Source of the DNA: Phycisphaerae bacterium
GTDB taxonomy: Bacteria > Planctomycetota > Phycisphaerae > UBA1845 > PWPN01
Length of the DNA: 64,000 nucleotides
Direction of reading: 5' to 3'
Assembly (NCBI GenBank): GCA_018003015.1
Contig: JAGNEZ010000030.1
Span: forward strand, 1-64,000
Positions 45,939 through 53,996 of this stretch are shown piece by piece (position 1 is the first letter of the stretch; each line of letters begins with the position of its first letter). The notes below the pieces were generated by a model. That model was not told where the DNA came from. It saw only the letters and a program-made list of their open reading frames with translations, and made no database searches. Position numbers and translations under genes: made by a program.

Positions 45939-46059
45939 GGGCGGGAGGCCAAGACGCGGAATGCCGGAAGCCGGGAGGTGCGGCACCGGGTTCTCAAGAA
46001 ACCAAGGCGTCGAAATCCACCGATGGAAACGCTGAACGGCTCACGCGGCAGAACCTGAA

Positions 46060-46416
46060 CTACCAACCTTCGTCATAGCAGTAGCCGTCGTAGCAGTAAT
46101 CGTCGTAGTAGGCGTCCTCATAGTAGTAGTCGTCATAGTAGTAATAGTCGTCGTAGTAGTAGTCATCGTAGTAATAGTCATCGTAGTAGTACCACGCGTC
46201 GTCGTAGCCCGAGTCGTAGTAGCCGTCGAACCACACCTCATCGTAGTAGTACTCGTCGTCGTATTCGTAGTCGCCGTAGATCGGCACGACAGGAATGAAG
46301 CTGCCCTCGAAGTCGCATCCTCCCATGTTGAGGGCGGCCAGAGCAGTCAAAGTGAGAACTGGAAAGGCGAAGGTCATCGCACGATCGCACGCCGTCTGCA
46401 TGGTTCGGGGACTCAT
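46060..46416 (-). CDS. Asp/Tyr-repeat secreted protein
   Basis: 118 residues from the ATG at 46416, chosen because AAGGA lies 6 bases upstream (ATG at 46422 sits on it). A hydrophobic signal (~12-32, FAFPVLTLTALAALN) ends at a weak lipobox MGGC (Cys ~34). From ~50 to the end the sequence is a run of Asp/Tyr units such as DDYYYDDYYYDDYYYY, with almost no other residue types. The DNA is a degenerate GTA/GTC triplet repeat. Function is unknown; an acidic, aromatic low-complexity tail could bind cations or surfaces, or crosslink. Confidence 0.72.
   Translation of the reverse strand: MSPRTMQTACDRAMTFAFPVLTLTALAALNMGGCDFEGSFIPVVPIYGDYEYDDEYYYDEVWFDGYYDSGYDDAWYYYDDYYYDDYYYDDYYYYDDYYYEDAYYDDYCYDGYCYDEGW
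46070..46281 (-). repeat. Triplet-based tandem repeat inside the Asp/Tyr gene
   Basis: On the minus strand TAC/TAT and GAC/GAT codons alternate through about 200 bases, with repeated 18-21-base units (GACGACTACTACTA...). This makes the segment prone to slippage in steps of whole codons, so length variation between strains is expected without frameshift. Confidence 0.7.
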
Positions 46417-47172
46417 AGCCATTCCTTTCCGCGGTCCGGTCAATCTCGTCCGGGCGTCGCAAGGCTTGCCGGCGGAGACAGCACAGGAAAGCGAAGTCTA
46501 CACCCCAATAGACACGACCACAGGCACCAAGTTGGCTGGAAACGCCGAGGTCGCATCGTTCATGCCCCCGGGCTCGTTGACCGATGACCCTGACGGCGCG
46601 AGTTCGGCTTCAAAGGACCTGGCCCCACAGACCGGAAACCTCCTCTGCAATCAAGACAAGTCCTTGTTTTGTCAGGATTTGTGTCAGTCGTTCGGTTTGT
46701 CTTGGGGCAAGGTTGCCCAAGCCCGGGAGGCGGGTCCGGACCGGGTGCGAGCGAGTTGACGGCTTTGGAGCGTCAGGTGCTGGTGGCCGCTTGTCTGGCT
46801 CCCGGCGGATTCGGGCAGGCGACCGATGTCACCCGCCGTGCCACCCGTCTTCACAGTGACGCTGTCACAATTCACCGAGTGGGGCGTCATGTTATGCGGC
46901 ATCAAGCCCTCTGCGGGAACGGGTCGCCCGGGCTCACTCGTTTTCCCCATCGTTGCACCGGTCTTTCCTTGGCTCGACGAGCGGTTTCCTCGCATCCGGT
47001 CATAGCGGTTGCCATTGAGGGCGGCTCAAGCCGGCGACACTCCAGGATTCCTGTGTCGTTCCTACAACCGGCTGGAAACGGGACGCGGGTTCCCCTATTG
47101 TTCTGTGTGACGGGCAGGGATGGCCGTCGGCCATTCGATGGGGTATCTTCGCAGTTCGATGGAGAACACAGC
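46417..47172. other. Long intergenic gap, no gene recognised
   Basis: 756 bases between the divergent Asp/Tyr gene and the first PQQ-like propeller gene. A frame in register with the propeller gene stays open back to 46669, but that part lacks family similarity, and a signal peptide with a Shine-Dalgarno begins at 47173. I found no tRNA, riboswitch or strong hairpin. The length leaves room for a small RNA or a complex promoter. Confidence 0.45.
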
Positions 47173-48459
47173 ATGAGGCCTTTGTTTGCGATCGCCTTGG
47201 TTTTCGGAGTCCTCGCCCTTGTGTCCCTCGTATCTGCCGCGGACGCGGCCAAAGTCGTCAGGGACTGGCCGCAATGGCGAGGACCGTTACGGGATGGCAG
47301 GTCGATCGAGACCCGGCTGCTCAGGAAATGGCCAGAGGAGGGCCCGCCGCTGGCGTGGAAGGCGGAGGGGCTGGGCATGGGTTACTCGAGCGTGTCGATC
47401 GTCGGAAACAGGATCTTCACCATGGGCGACAAGGGCAAGGACCAACTCGTCATTGCCCTCGATCTTGCCACGCGCGAGCCAGTCTGGACGGCACGCGTGG
47501 GAGAGCCATGGGGCGACGGCGGGCCGAGAGGCACGCCGACGGTGGACGGCGAGCGGGTTTACGCGCTCGGTGCTCATGGGGATTTGGTCTGCTTGGCGAT
47601 GGTCGATGGCAAGGAGATCTGGCGCAAAAGCCTGAAGAAGGACTTCGGCGGGAAGATGATGTCGGGGTGGGGCTACAGCGAGTCGCCGCTGGTGGATGGT
47701 GACAAGCTGGTGTGCACGCCCGGCGGTGACGATGCCGCGATCGCGGCCCTGGACAAGAAGACCGGCGAGACCATCTGGACGAGCAAGTTGCCGTCGCTGG
47801 GTCCCAAGGGCAACGACGGGGCGGGCTACTCTTCGCTGGTCGTTTCCCAGGGGGCCGGCGTCCGGCAATACGTGCAGCTCATGGGTCGTGGGGCGGTCAG
47901 TGTTGCGGCCGATGACGGGCGGTTCCTGTGGTGCTATAACCGCATCGCCAGCGACGTGGCCAACGTGCCGACCTGCATTGTGGATGGGGACTTCGTCTTC
48001 GCCACCGCCAGCTACGAGAACGGCAGCGGTCTGTTGAAGCTGAGTAGAGCTCCGAACAAAGGAGTCCAGGCGACCGAGGTATACTACCTCGGCCCGGACA
48101 AGTTCGAGAATCATCACGGGGGCGTCATACTGGTGAAGGGATTCGTCTACGGCGGCCACGGGCGCAACAACGGCTCGCCCACCTGCATCGATTTCAAGAC
48201 CGGCAAGATCATGTGGCAGGCCAAGGGCATCGGACGGCGGTCTGCCGCGATCACCTACGCTGACGGCCATCTCTACTTTCGTTACGAGGATGGCCTCATG
48301 GCTCTGATCGAGGCCAATCCCAGGGAGCTGAGGGTTGCAGGCACGTTCAAGATTCCGACCCGCGGCGGCCCGAGCTGGCCTCATCCGGTCGTGGCGGACG
48401 GCAAGCTTTACATCCGGCATGAGGGCACTCTGCTCTGTTACGATATCAAGGCGAAGTGA
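47173..48459 (+). CDS. Secreted PQQ-like beta-propeller protein
   Basis: 428 residues from the ATG at 47173 (GGAG 8 bases upstream). The signal peptide ([25 protein letters not shown]) is followed by the start [12 protein letters not shown], common in secreted planctomycete propellers. Repeats of the PQQ/BamB type follow ([49 protein letters not shown]). These are eight-bladed propeller proteins, usually without bound PQQ, and their role in the cell envelope is unclear. It is related to the gene at 50098, and the two flank a glycosidase-like gene. Confidence 0.85.
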   Translation: MRPLFAIALVFGVLALVSLVSAADAAKVVRDWPQWRGPLRDGRSIETRLLRKWPEEGPPLAWKAEGLGMGYSSVSIVGNRIFTMGDKGKDQLVIALDLATREPVWTARVGEPWGDGGPRGTPTVDGERVYALGAHGDLVCLAMVDGKEIWRKSLKKDFGGKMMSGWGYSESPLVDGDKLVCTPGGDDAAIAALDKKTGETIWTSKLPSLGPKGNDGAGYSSLVVSQGAGVRQYVQLMGRGAVSVAADDGRFLWCYNRIASDVANVPTCIVDGDFVFATASYENGSGLLKLSRAPNKGVQATEVYYLGPDKFENHHGGVILVKGFVYGGHGRNNGSPTCIDFKTGKIMWQAKGIGRRSAAITYADGHLYFRYEDGLMALIEANPRELRVAGTFKIPTRGGPSWPHPVVADGKLYIRHEGTLLCYDIKAK

Positions 48460-48490
48460 CCTGACGCGTAGGTCATGGTGGGATCCGCAG

Positions 48491-49912
48491 ATGAATACAC
48501 AAGCTGGTCTCGCTCTTCTGGTCGTGGTGTTCGCGGCCGGTTCTGCTCCGACTCGAGCCGAGGATTCTCCGGTGGTCTGGAGCCGGGGGCCTCATCTCCT
48601 GCTGGACGAGACGTTGATCGCCGAGGAAAAGGGCTTGCGACGTGAGGTTCAGCATCCGTCGCGATTGCCTGATCCTGTGGTGACCAGTTTCGAGGATGGC
48701 TGCTTTCAGCCTTGGGTGACGGTGGTTCGGGATCCCCAGACGAAGCGGTTCCGGATGTGGTACAACGTGCCCGCCAGCCCCGGAAACGCCATCGAATCGA
48801 GTTTGGCGTACATCGAGTCTGAGGATGGAATTCACTGGATCAGGCCGCATCGAATCCTGAAGACTCCGCCGATCCAGTTTGGCGTAAGTGTCATCGATGA
48901 AGGCTTGCGCTGCTCGGATCCGTCCCGCCGCTTCAAGCTCGCGTGGTGGAAAGGCGGCGGTTTGCGGGTTGCGGCGTCGCCGGACGGTATTGCCTGGGCG
49001 CCCCTAGCTGAAGGTGTGGTTCTGCCCACGAACCACGACATCACCGCCATCGACTGGGATCCGGTCCGTGGCCGCTACATGGCCCTCCTGTCGATCCAGC
49101 CGGACGGCGGTCCATTCAAAGGGCTCCGGATGCCGCATCAGAGCGTCAGCACCGACCTGGTGAACTGGCGGCGGCCGCCGTGGCAGATCGTGGCACCGGA
49201 TGCGAAAGCGGCCATCGAGAAGGGGGAGACTCAGTTCTACGGGATGAGCGCGGTTGTGGCTCGCGGTGATTTGTTGGTCGGCATGGTCAAGGTGCTGCGC
49301 GATGACTTGAATTGCGAACCTGGCAAGAAGGCCGCCGAACTTCACGATCCGCAACGTCCCTTTGCCGGTTTGGGCTATACGGTCCTGGCGTGGAGCCGTG
49401 ACGGTGAGCACTGGAAGCGGGAGACTGAGCCGTTTCTCGATCGCAATCCACAGCCCGGCACGTGGGACCGGGCCATGGCTTGGGGTGACGATCAGATCAT
49501 CGTGGGTGATTTCACATACGTCTACTATGGCGGCTACCGGTGGGGCCACAAGGCGGAGCGGTTCACCGAGCGTCAAATCGGCTTCGCGCAAATGCCTCGT
49601 GACCGGTACGTCGGCTTCACCGCTGGGGAGAAAGCGGGTCGGCTGCGCACCCGAGCCGCGGCGCTGCAATCGTCGGAGATGACCGTCAACGCCCGAGTGA
49701 AGGCCGATTCCGGCGAATTGAAGGTTCGTGTCCTTGACCAGGCCGGCCGGCCGCTCGCTGGCTTCGACTGGGACGATTGCCTTCCGATCCGGGGCGATCG
49801 AGTTGACCACCCGGTTGTGTGGAAGAGCAGGGCTCGGCTTCCCGGGGACAAGCCCGTGCATGTCGACTTTGAGCTCAAAGAGGCGACGCTCTACAGCTTC
49901 GACCTCAAGTAA
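48491..49912 (+). CDS. Secreted five-bladed propeller glycosidase-like protein
   Basis: 473 residues. A signal peptide (~1-23, LALLVVVFAAGSAPTRA) precedes repeats typical of GH32/GH43/GH130-like five-bladed propellers: FQPWVTVVRDPQTKRFRMWYN, AYIESEDGIHW, AASPDGIAW, YTVLAWSRDGEHW. It ends in a beta-sandwich-like domain (~395-473). Catalytic acids cannot be assigned with certainty. It probably acts on sugars outside the cytoplasm. It starts 31 bases after the first PQQ-like gene, so they are likely one operon. Confidence 0.78.
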   Translation: MNTQAGLALLVVVFAAGSAPTRAEDSPVVWSRGPHLLLDETLIAEEKGLRREVQHPSRLPDPVVTSFEDGCFQPWVTVVRDPQTKRFRMWYNVPASPGNAIESSLAYIESEDGIHWIRPHRILKTPPIQFGVSVIDEGLRCSDPSRRFKLAWWKGGGLRVAASPDGIAWAPLAEGVVLPTNHDITAIDWDPVRGRYMALLSIQPDGGPFKGLRMPHQSVSTDLVNWRRPPWQIVAPDAKAAIEKGETQFYGMSAVVARGDLLVGMVKVLRDDLNCEPGKKAAELHDPQRPFAGLGYTVLAWSRDGEHWKRETEPFLDRNPQPGTWDRAMAWGDDQIIVGDFTYVYYGGYRWGHKAERFTERQIGFAQMPRDRYVGFTAGEKAGRLRTRAAALQSSEMTVNARVKADSGELKVRVLDQAGRPLAGFDWDDCLPIRGDRVDHPVVWKSRARLPGDKPVHVDFELKEATLYSFDLK

Positions 49913-50097
49913 CACGCCCGTCGGGATGTTGGAACCAGGCGATCATGCCCATCCTCGGTCAAGGGGATGTGCCGGGAGTCTCCGTGAATCCGGAGAAGCC
50001 GCCTGGAGCCGGTGGCCGGCCGGTGCTACAATCCCCTGGCTTGGATTGGAGCTGATACGAGACCGCGTCGCGGTTGTTCGGGGAGATCCTTGGAGCT

Positions 50098-51354
50098 GTG
50101 CGAGTTATCACTCTCAGCCTGATATCGGTATGGATGATGGTCTGGATTGCCGGCTCGACTTCGGCAGGAGACTGGCCCCAGTTCCGCGGGCCGGCACGGG
50201 ACGGCATATCGACGGAGACCGGCCTTCTTCGTCAGTGGCCCGAGGGCGGGCCGAAGGTGCTCTGGAGCGTGGACGTGTGTCAGGGCTATGCGGGTCCCGC
50301 CATCGTCGGCGAGCGGGTGTTCTTCAACGATTACGACGAGAAGAGCAAGGAGTGGCTGGCCCGCTGCCTGGACTTCAAGACTGGCACAGAGATCTGGCGT
50401 CACAAGGAAGCCAAACTCATCCGCGCGAACCACGGTATCACCCGTACCGTGCCGGCGGCGGACGACAAGCATGTCTTCTCGTTCGATCCCAAGTGCGTGT
50501 TTCACTGTCTCGATGCGGAGGCCGGAAAGGAGATATGGCGTAAGGAACTGGTCCAGGAATACAAGGCCACCATTCCCGCGTGGTACAACGGCCAGTGCCC
50601 GTTGCTGGACGGCGATCGGGTGATCATCGCCACCGGTGGAACTGCGTTGTTGGTGGCCCTGGAGAAGGCCTCGGGCAAGGTGATCTGGGAGACGCCCAAT
50701 CCCGACAAGATCCCGATGTCACATTCCTCGGTCATGCCCGCCGAGATCGAGGGTGTGAAGCAGTACCTGTACATGACCCTGGGGGGGTGTTTCGGCATTT
50801 CCGCCCAAGATGGCAGGCGACTCTGGTTCTTCCCGTGGAAGTTCAACATCGCGGTGCCCACCTCGGCGCTTCATGTCGGCGATGGGAAGATCTTCCTGAC
50901 CAGCTGCTACGAGGCTGACGGGGCGATGATCCAGGTCAAGAGGGATGGTGACAAGTTCGCCGTCGAGCAGCTTTTCAAGATGGCCGCCAATGACTGGAAC
51001 TCCGAGGTTCACACGCCGATTCTCTTCCAGAACCACATATTTGCGGTTGGCAAGAAGCAGCGAGGCCTGTTTACCTGCCTTGACATGGATGGCAAGCAGG
51101 TTTGGACCAGCGAGGCCAAAGCGAGCTTCGGGCTGGGCGGCTATCTGCTGGCGGACGGCATGTTCTTCGTCCTTGAAGGCGACACCGGCATGCTCCGTGT
51201 GCTGGAGGCCAATACCAAGGAATACAGGGAACTGGCCAAGATCCAGGTGCTCAGTGGGCATGATGTCTGGGCGCCGATGGCCCTGTCCGACGGCAAGCTG
51301 GTGCTCAGAGACATGGCTAAAATGGTGTGCATTGACGTGAAGGGGTCGAAGTGA
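50098..51354 (+). CDS. Secreted PQQ-like beta-propeller protein (second copy)
   Basis: 418 residues from the GTG at 50098 (then RVITLSLISVWMM); a TTG at 50074 in frame is an alternative. The signal peptide ends near GSTSAGD and the mature part opens DWPQFRGPARDG. Propeller repeats include CLDFKTGTEIWRHKE, CLDAEAGKEIWRKE, ALEKASGKVIWET and CLDMDGKQVWTSE. It is similar in plan to the gene at 47173, so the two probably arose by duplication. It lies 69 bases upstream of the NHL-propeller gene that begins the redox operon. Confidence 0.85.
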   Translation: MRVITLSLISVWMMVWIAGSTSAGDWPQFRGPARDGISTETGLLRQWPEGGPKVLWSVDVCQGYAGPAIVGERVFFNDYDEKSKEWLARCLDFKTGTEIWRHKEAKLIRANHGITRTVPAADDKHVFSFDPKCVFHCLDAEAGKEIWRKELVQEYKATIPAWYNGQCPLLDGDRVIIATGGTALLVALEKASGKVIWETPNPDKIPMSHSSVMPAEIEGVKQYLYMTLGGCFGISAQDGRRLWFFPWKFNIAVPTSALHVGDGKIFLTSCYEADGAMIQVKRDGDKFAVEQLFKMAANDWNSEVHTPILFQNHIFAVGKKQRGLFTCLDMDGKQVWTSEAKASFGLGGYLLADGMFFVLEGDTGMLRVLEANTKEYRELAKIQVLSGHDVWAPMALSDGKLVLRDMAKMVCIDVKGSK

Positions 51355-51423
51355 GACCGGCGGGATGGCGTTGATCGCCATTTGGCGCGGCTCCGCTTCG
51401 ACGGCTTGTGTTCGAGGAGCAGC

Positions 51424-52299
51424 ATGACCTACCGGCAGGTTCGGATCATCGGCGGTCGCGGTCCGGGACCGGACCAGTTCGAGACGCTCCTGAGTGGTCT
51501 GGCCGTCGGACCGAAGGATGAGCTCCATGTCGCGGCCGATGGGCAGGTGAAGGTCTTTGACCCGGCCGGACGTCTGCTGCGACAATGGAAGACTGAGAAG
51601 CTCGGCTATTGCGTGGCGGTCCAATCGGACGGGACGGTATGGGTTGGGCAGGTGGGACAGATCGAGAAGTTCGACTCGAGCGGAAAGAGGATCGACACCT
51701 GGAAGGACGCGGCGCGTCTGGGGCTGGTGACGTCGATTGGGTTTATCGACCACTCCGTTCTGGTGGCCGACTGCGCCGACCGCTGCATTCGCTGCTACAC
51801 GAGCGGGGGCGTGTGGCAGAATGACATTGGCAAGAAAAACAACACTCGCGGCTTCATCCTGCCCAACGGCCATCTCGACTTCGCGATTGACGCAAGCGGT
51901 GTGATTCATGCCTGTCATCCGGGCAAACACCGGGTTGAGCGCTACGCGCGGGATGGCCTGCTGCTGGGACATTTCGGTCGATTCGGGATGGCGAAGCCGG
52001 AGGATTTCCCGGGTTGCTGCAATCCTACCAACCTGGCGCTGTCGCCGCAGGGCGATGTCATTGTGACCGAGAAGGCGCCGCCGCGGATGAAAGTGTATAA
52101 TGGCCGAGGTGAATTGCAGGCTTGGGTCGGGCCCGAGGGCTTCGATCCCAACGGCAAGAACAACGATGTGGTGGTGGACTCGAGCCGGAGGATTTACGTG
52201 GCGGACACGCCACGGTTGCGGGTGGTCATGTTTGAGCCGGAAGGGGCTGCACCGGCGGGCAACCGGCCGGCGACGACGCGGGAATCCGTTGGACGATGA
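51424..52299 (+). CDS. NHL-repeat propeller protein leading the redox operon
   Basis: 291 residues from the ATG at 51424 (GAGGAG just upstream). About six NHL/SMP-30-like blades are visible (SGLAVGPKDELHVAA, YCVAVQSDGTVWVG, DFAIDASGVIHACHPGKHRVERY, NLALSPQGDVIVTEK, DVVVDSSRRIYVAD). No signal peptide is visible, so it may be cytoplasmic unless exported with its Tat partner. Its stop overlaps the ferredoxin start as ATGA, so it is part of the same unit. It may sense or scaffold the complex. Confidence 0.83.
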   Translation: MTYRQVRIIGGRGPGPDQFETLLSGLAVGPKDELHVAADGQVKVFDPAGRLLRQWKTEKLGYCVAVQSDGTVWVGQVGQIEKFDSSGKRIDTWKDAARLGLVTSIGFIDHSVLVADCADRCIRCYTSGGVWQNDIGKKNNTRGFILPNGHLDFAIDASGVIHACHPGKHRVERYARDGLLLGHFGRFGMAKPEDFPGCCNPTNLALSPQGDVIVTEKAPPRMKVYNGRGELQAWVGPEGFDPNGKNNDVVVDSSRRIYVADTPRLRVVMFEPEGAAPAGNRPATTRESVGR

Positions 52300-52883
52300 G
52301 TGACAGACCTACAAGACGTGAACTGTTGGGTCACTGCGCACGGGGGGTCGGGCTGGTCGCGATCGGTGGGACGGGCGTCTATCTTGGCCGTCGTGCGGCC
52401 GCAGAGGGGCTCTGGCAGATTGACCCTGAGCGGTGCATCAATATCCGGCTCGGGGCCACCGGCATCGAAGCCTGCGACAAGTGTGCAACCACATGCGTGC
52501 TGGCCCTATCGGCCGTGCGGGCGGTGAACGAGTTTTCGCGGTGCGGGCGATGCTGCATCTGCCCGGCCTACTTTGATGTGACCAGCGAGGTTGGATCCGA
52601 TGGCTTGCCCACGGGCAAGCTCTGTCCCCGGGATGCGATCGAGCGAAAGCCCATCGGTCTGGTCGACCCCAGCGATCCGCTGAACAACTTCTACGAGTAT
52701 GTCATCGATGAGGCGAAATGCAACGGGTGCGGCAAGTGCGTGCTGGCCTGCAAGGAGCCGGCTGGTTTGGGTTCGATTCGCCTTGAAGTTCGGCATGATC
52801 TCTGCCTGAACTGTAACCGCTGCTCGATCGCCATGGCCTGTCCTGAGGAGGCCTTCGCCCAGCGTGAGATCCGGACCACGTGA
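52296..52883 (+). CDS. Tat-signal multi-cluster ferredoxin (NapG-like)
   Basis: 195 residues. The N-terminus TRRELLGHCARGVGLVAIGG is a twin-arginine-type signal, so the folded protein is probably exported or anchored outside. Cys motifs: CDKCATTC (~49-56), CGRCCICP (~74-81), CNGCGKCVLACKEP (~144-157) and CLNCNRCSIAMACPE (~171-185), enough for about four [4Fe-4S] clusters. The combination of Tat ferredoxin plus a following NapH-like membrane protein resembles the NapG-NapH quinol-oxidising module. It is coupled by ATGA overlap to the NHL gene. Confidence 0.85.
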   Translation: MSDRPTRRELLGHCARGVGLVAIGGTGVYLGRRAAAEGLWQIDPERCINIRLGATGIEACDKCATTCVLALSAVRAVNEFSRCGRCCICPAYFDVTSEVGSDGLPTGKLCPRDAIERKPIGLVDPSDPLNNFYEYVIDEAKCNGCGKCVLACKEPAGLGSIRLEVRHDLCLNCNRCSIAMACPEEAFAQREIRTT

Positions 52884-52922
52884 TGTGTTCTTACCTTGGG
52901 TCGTATCCCCCTTCGAGTCACG

Positions 52923-53996
52923 ATGACTGACAGACCCGGTGACAGAACGACGCGGAGACCTGGGCCGAGGGGTGCGTCATGGCTGGTGACAGGCCTCACG
53001 TTCTGCGGCCTGATGGTGGTCGTGCTCACGGTCACATCGATGCTCCACGCGGCGCCCCTGGAATACCATCGCCCGGTGAACGCCGCTCCCAAGCCTGAGG
53101 ACATTGGGGATGCCTACGTCATCCCCGTCGTCCAGCGGTCGGTGTCCAGGCCAGCGTGGTGGGGGGCGGTCGATGTGGCGATGCTGAGCGTGGCCCTGGC
53201 CGCGTCCGCTTGGCTGGCCCTGCGTCGTCGAAGCCGTCGCGGACTGGTGGTTCTGGCCATCGGATCGCTGGCATACTTTGGTTTCTATCGCGACGGGTGT
53301 GTGTGCCCGATCGGGGCGATCCAGAATGTGGCTGTCGCGCTGGTGGATCACAGCTACGCGGTTCCCCTGGTGGTGGTGATCTTCTTCTTTCTGCCACTGG
53401 TCGCGGCGCTGCTGTTCGGACGCGTGTTTTGCGGCGGGGTCTGTCCGCTGGGAGCGATCGCGGATCTGGTCGTGATCCGGCCGGTGGAGGTCCCCCGGCG
53501 GTTGGACAGGGTCCTGGGGGCCATCAAGTACCTGTATCTGCTTGTGGCCGTGTGGCTGGCAATTCGCCCGGCCGAGAGTCGGGATTTCGTCATCTGTCGG
53601 TTCGATCCGTTCGTCGGCTTCTTCCGTCTTACCGGCCCGGGGCACATGCTGATCATCGGTGGCATTCTGTTGCTGGTGGGCATGTTCATTGCCCGGCCGT
53701 ACTGCCGATACCTGTGCCCCTATGGGGCGATCCTGGCAGTTCTCTCACGGTTCTCGTGGCGGGGTGTGACCATCACGCCAGACAGGGAACTGGACTGCGG
53801 TCTGTGCGTTGGCTCCTGCCCGTTCGGCGCGATCGAGAAGATGCGGGCTGTCCGAGCGTCCTGCCTGTCCTGCGGGCGATGCTACCGGGCCTGCCCGGTG
53901 GGCAATCCGCGGTCCGCTGACGAATCGAGCGTCGAGGTTGGTGCGAAGCTCGCGCTGCCTGTGGCCATGACCGGAGAGGGGGACGCCGCGACATGA
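52923..53996 (+). CDS. NapH-like membrane 4Fe-4S protein
   Basis: 357 residues from the ATG at 52923 (MTDRPGDRTTR; upstream TTG possible, Shine-Dalgarno weak either way). About five or six membrane helices alternate with Cys motifs: CVCPIGAIQN, FCGGVCPLGAIADL and CRYLCPYGAIL (the twin CxxxCP loops of NapH/MauN/NosR-type proteins). A C-terminal ferredoxin part has CGLCVGSCPFGAIE and CLSCGRCYRACPVG. Such proteins pass electrons between quinones and Fe-S partners across the inner membrane. Its stop overlaps the NuoEF-fusion start as ATGA. Confidence 0.88.
   Translation: MTDRPGDRTTRRPGPRGASWLVTGLTFCGLMVVVLTVTSMLHAAPLEYHRPVNAAPKPEDIGDAYVIPVVQRSVSRPAWWGAVDVAMLSVALAASAWLALRRRSRRGLVVLAIGSLAYFGFYRDGCVCPIGAIQNVAVALVDHSYAVPLVVVIFFFLPLVAALLFGRVFCGGVCPLGAIADLVVIRPVEVPRRLDRVLGAIKYLYLLVAVWLAIRPAESRDFVICRFDPFVGFFRLTGPGHMLIIGGILLLVGMFIARPYCRYLCPYGAILAVLSRFSWRGVTITPDRELDCGLCVGSCPFGAIEKMRAVRASCLSCGRCYRACPVGNPRSADESSVEVGAKLALPVAMTGEGDAAT

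Noticed and set aside
46669-47172. 168-codon upstream extension of the first PQQ-like propeller protein
   Set aside because: The extension has no similarity or composition of a domain; a signal peptide and Shine-Dalgarno begin at 47173.
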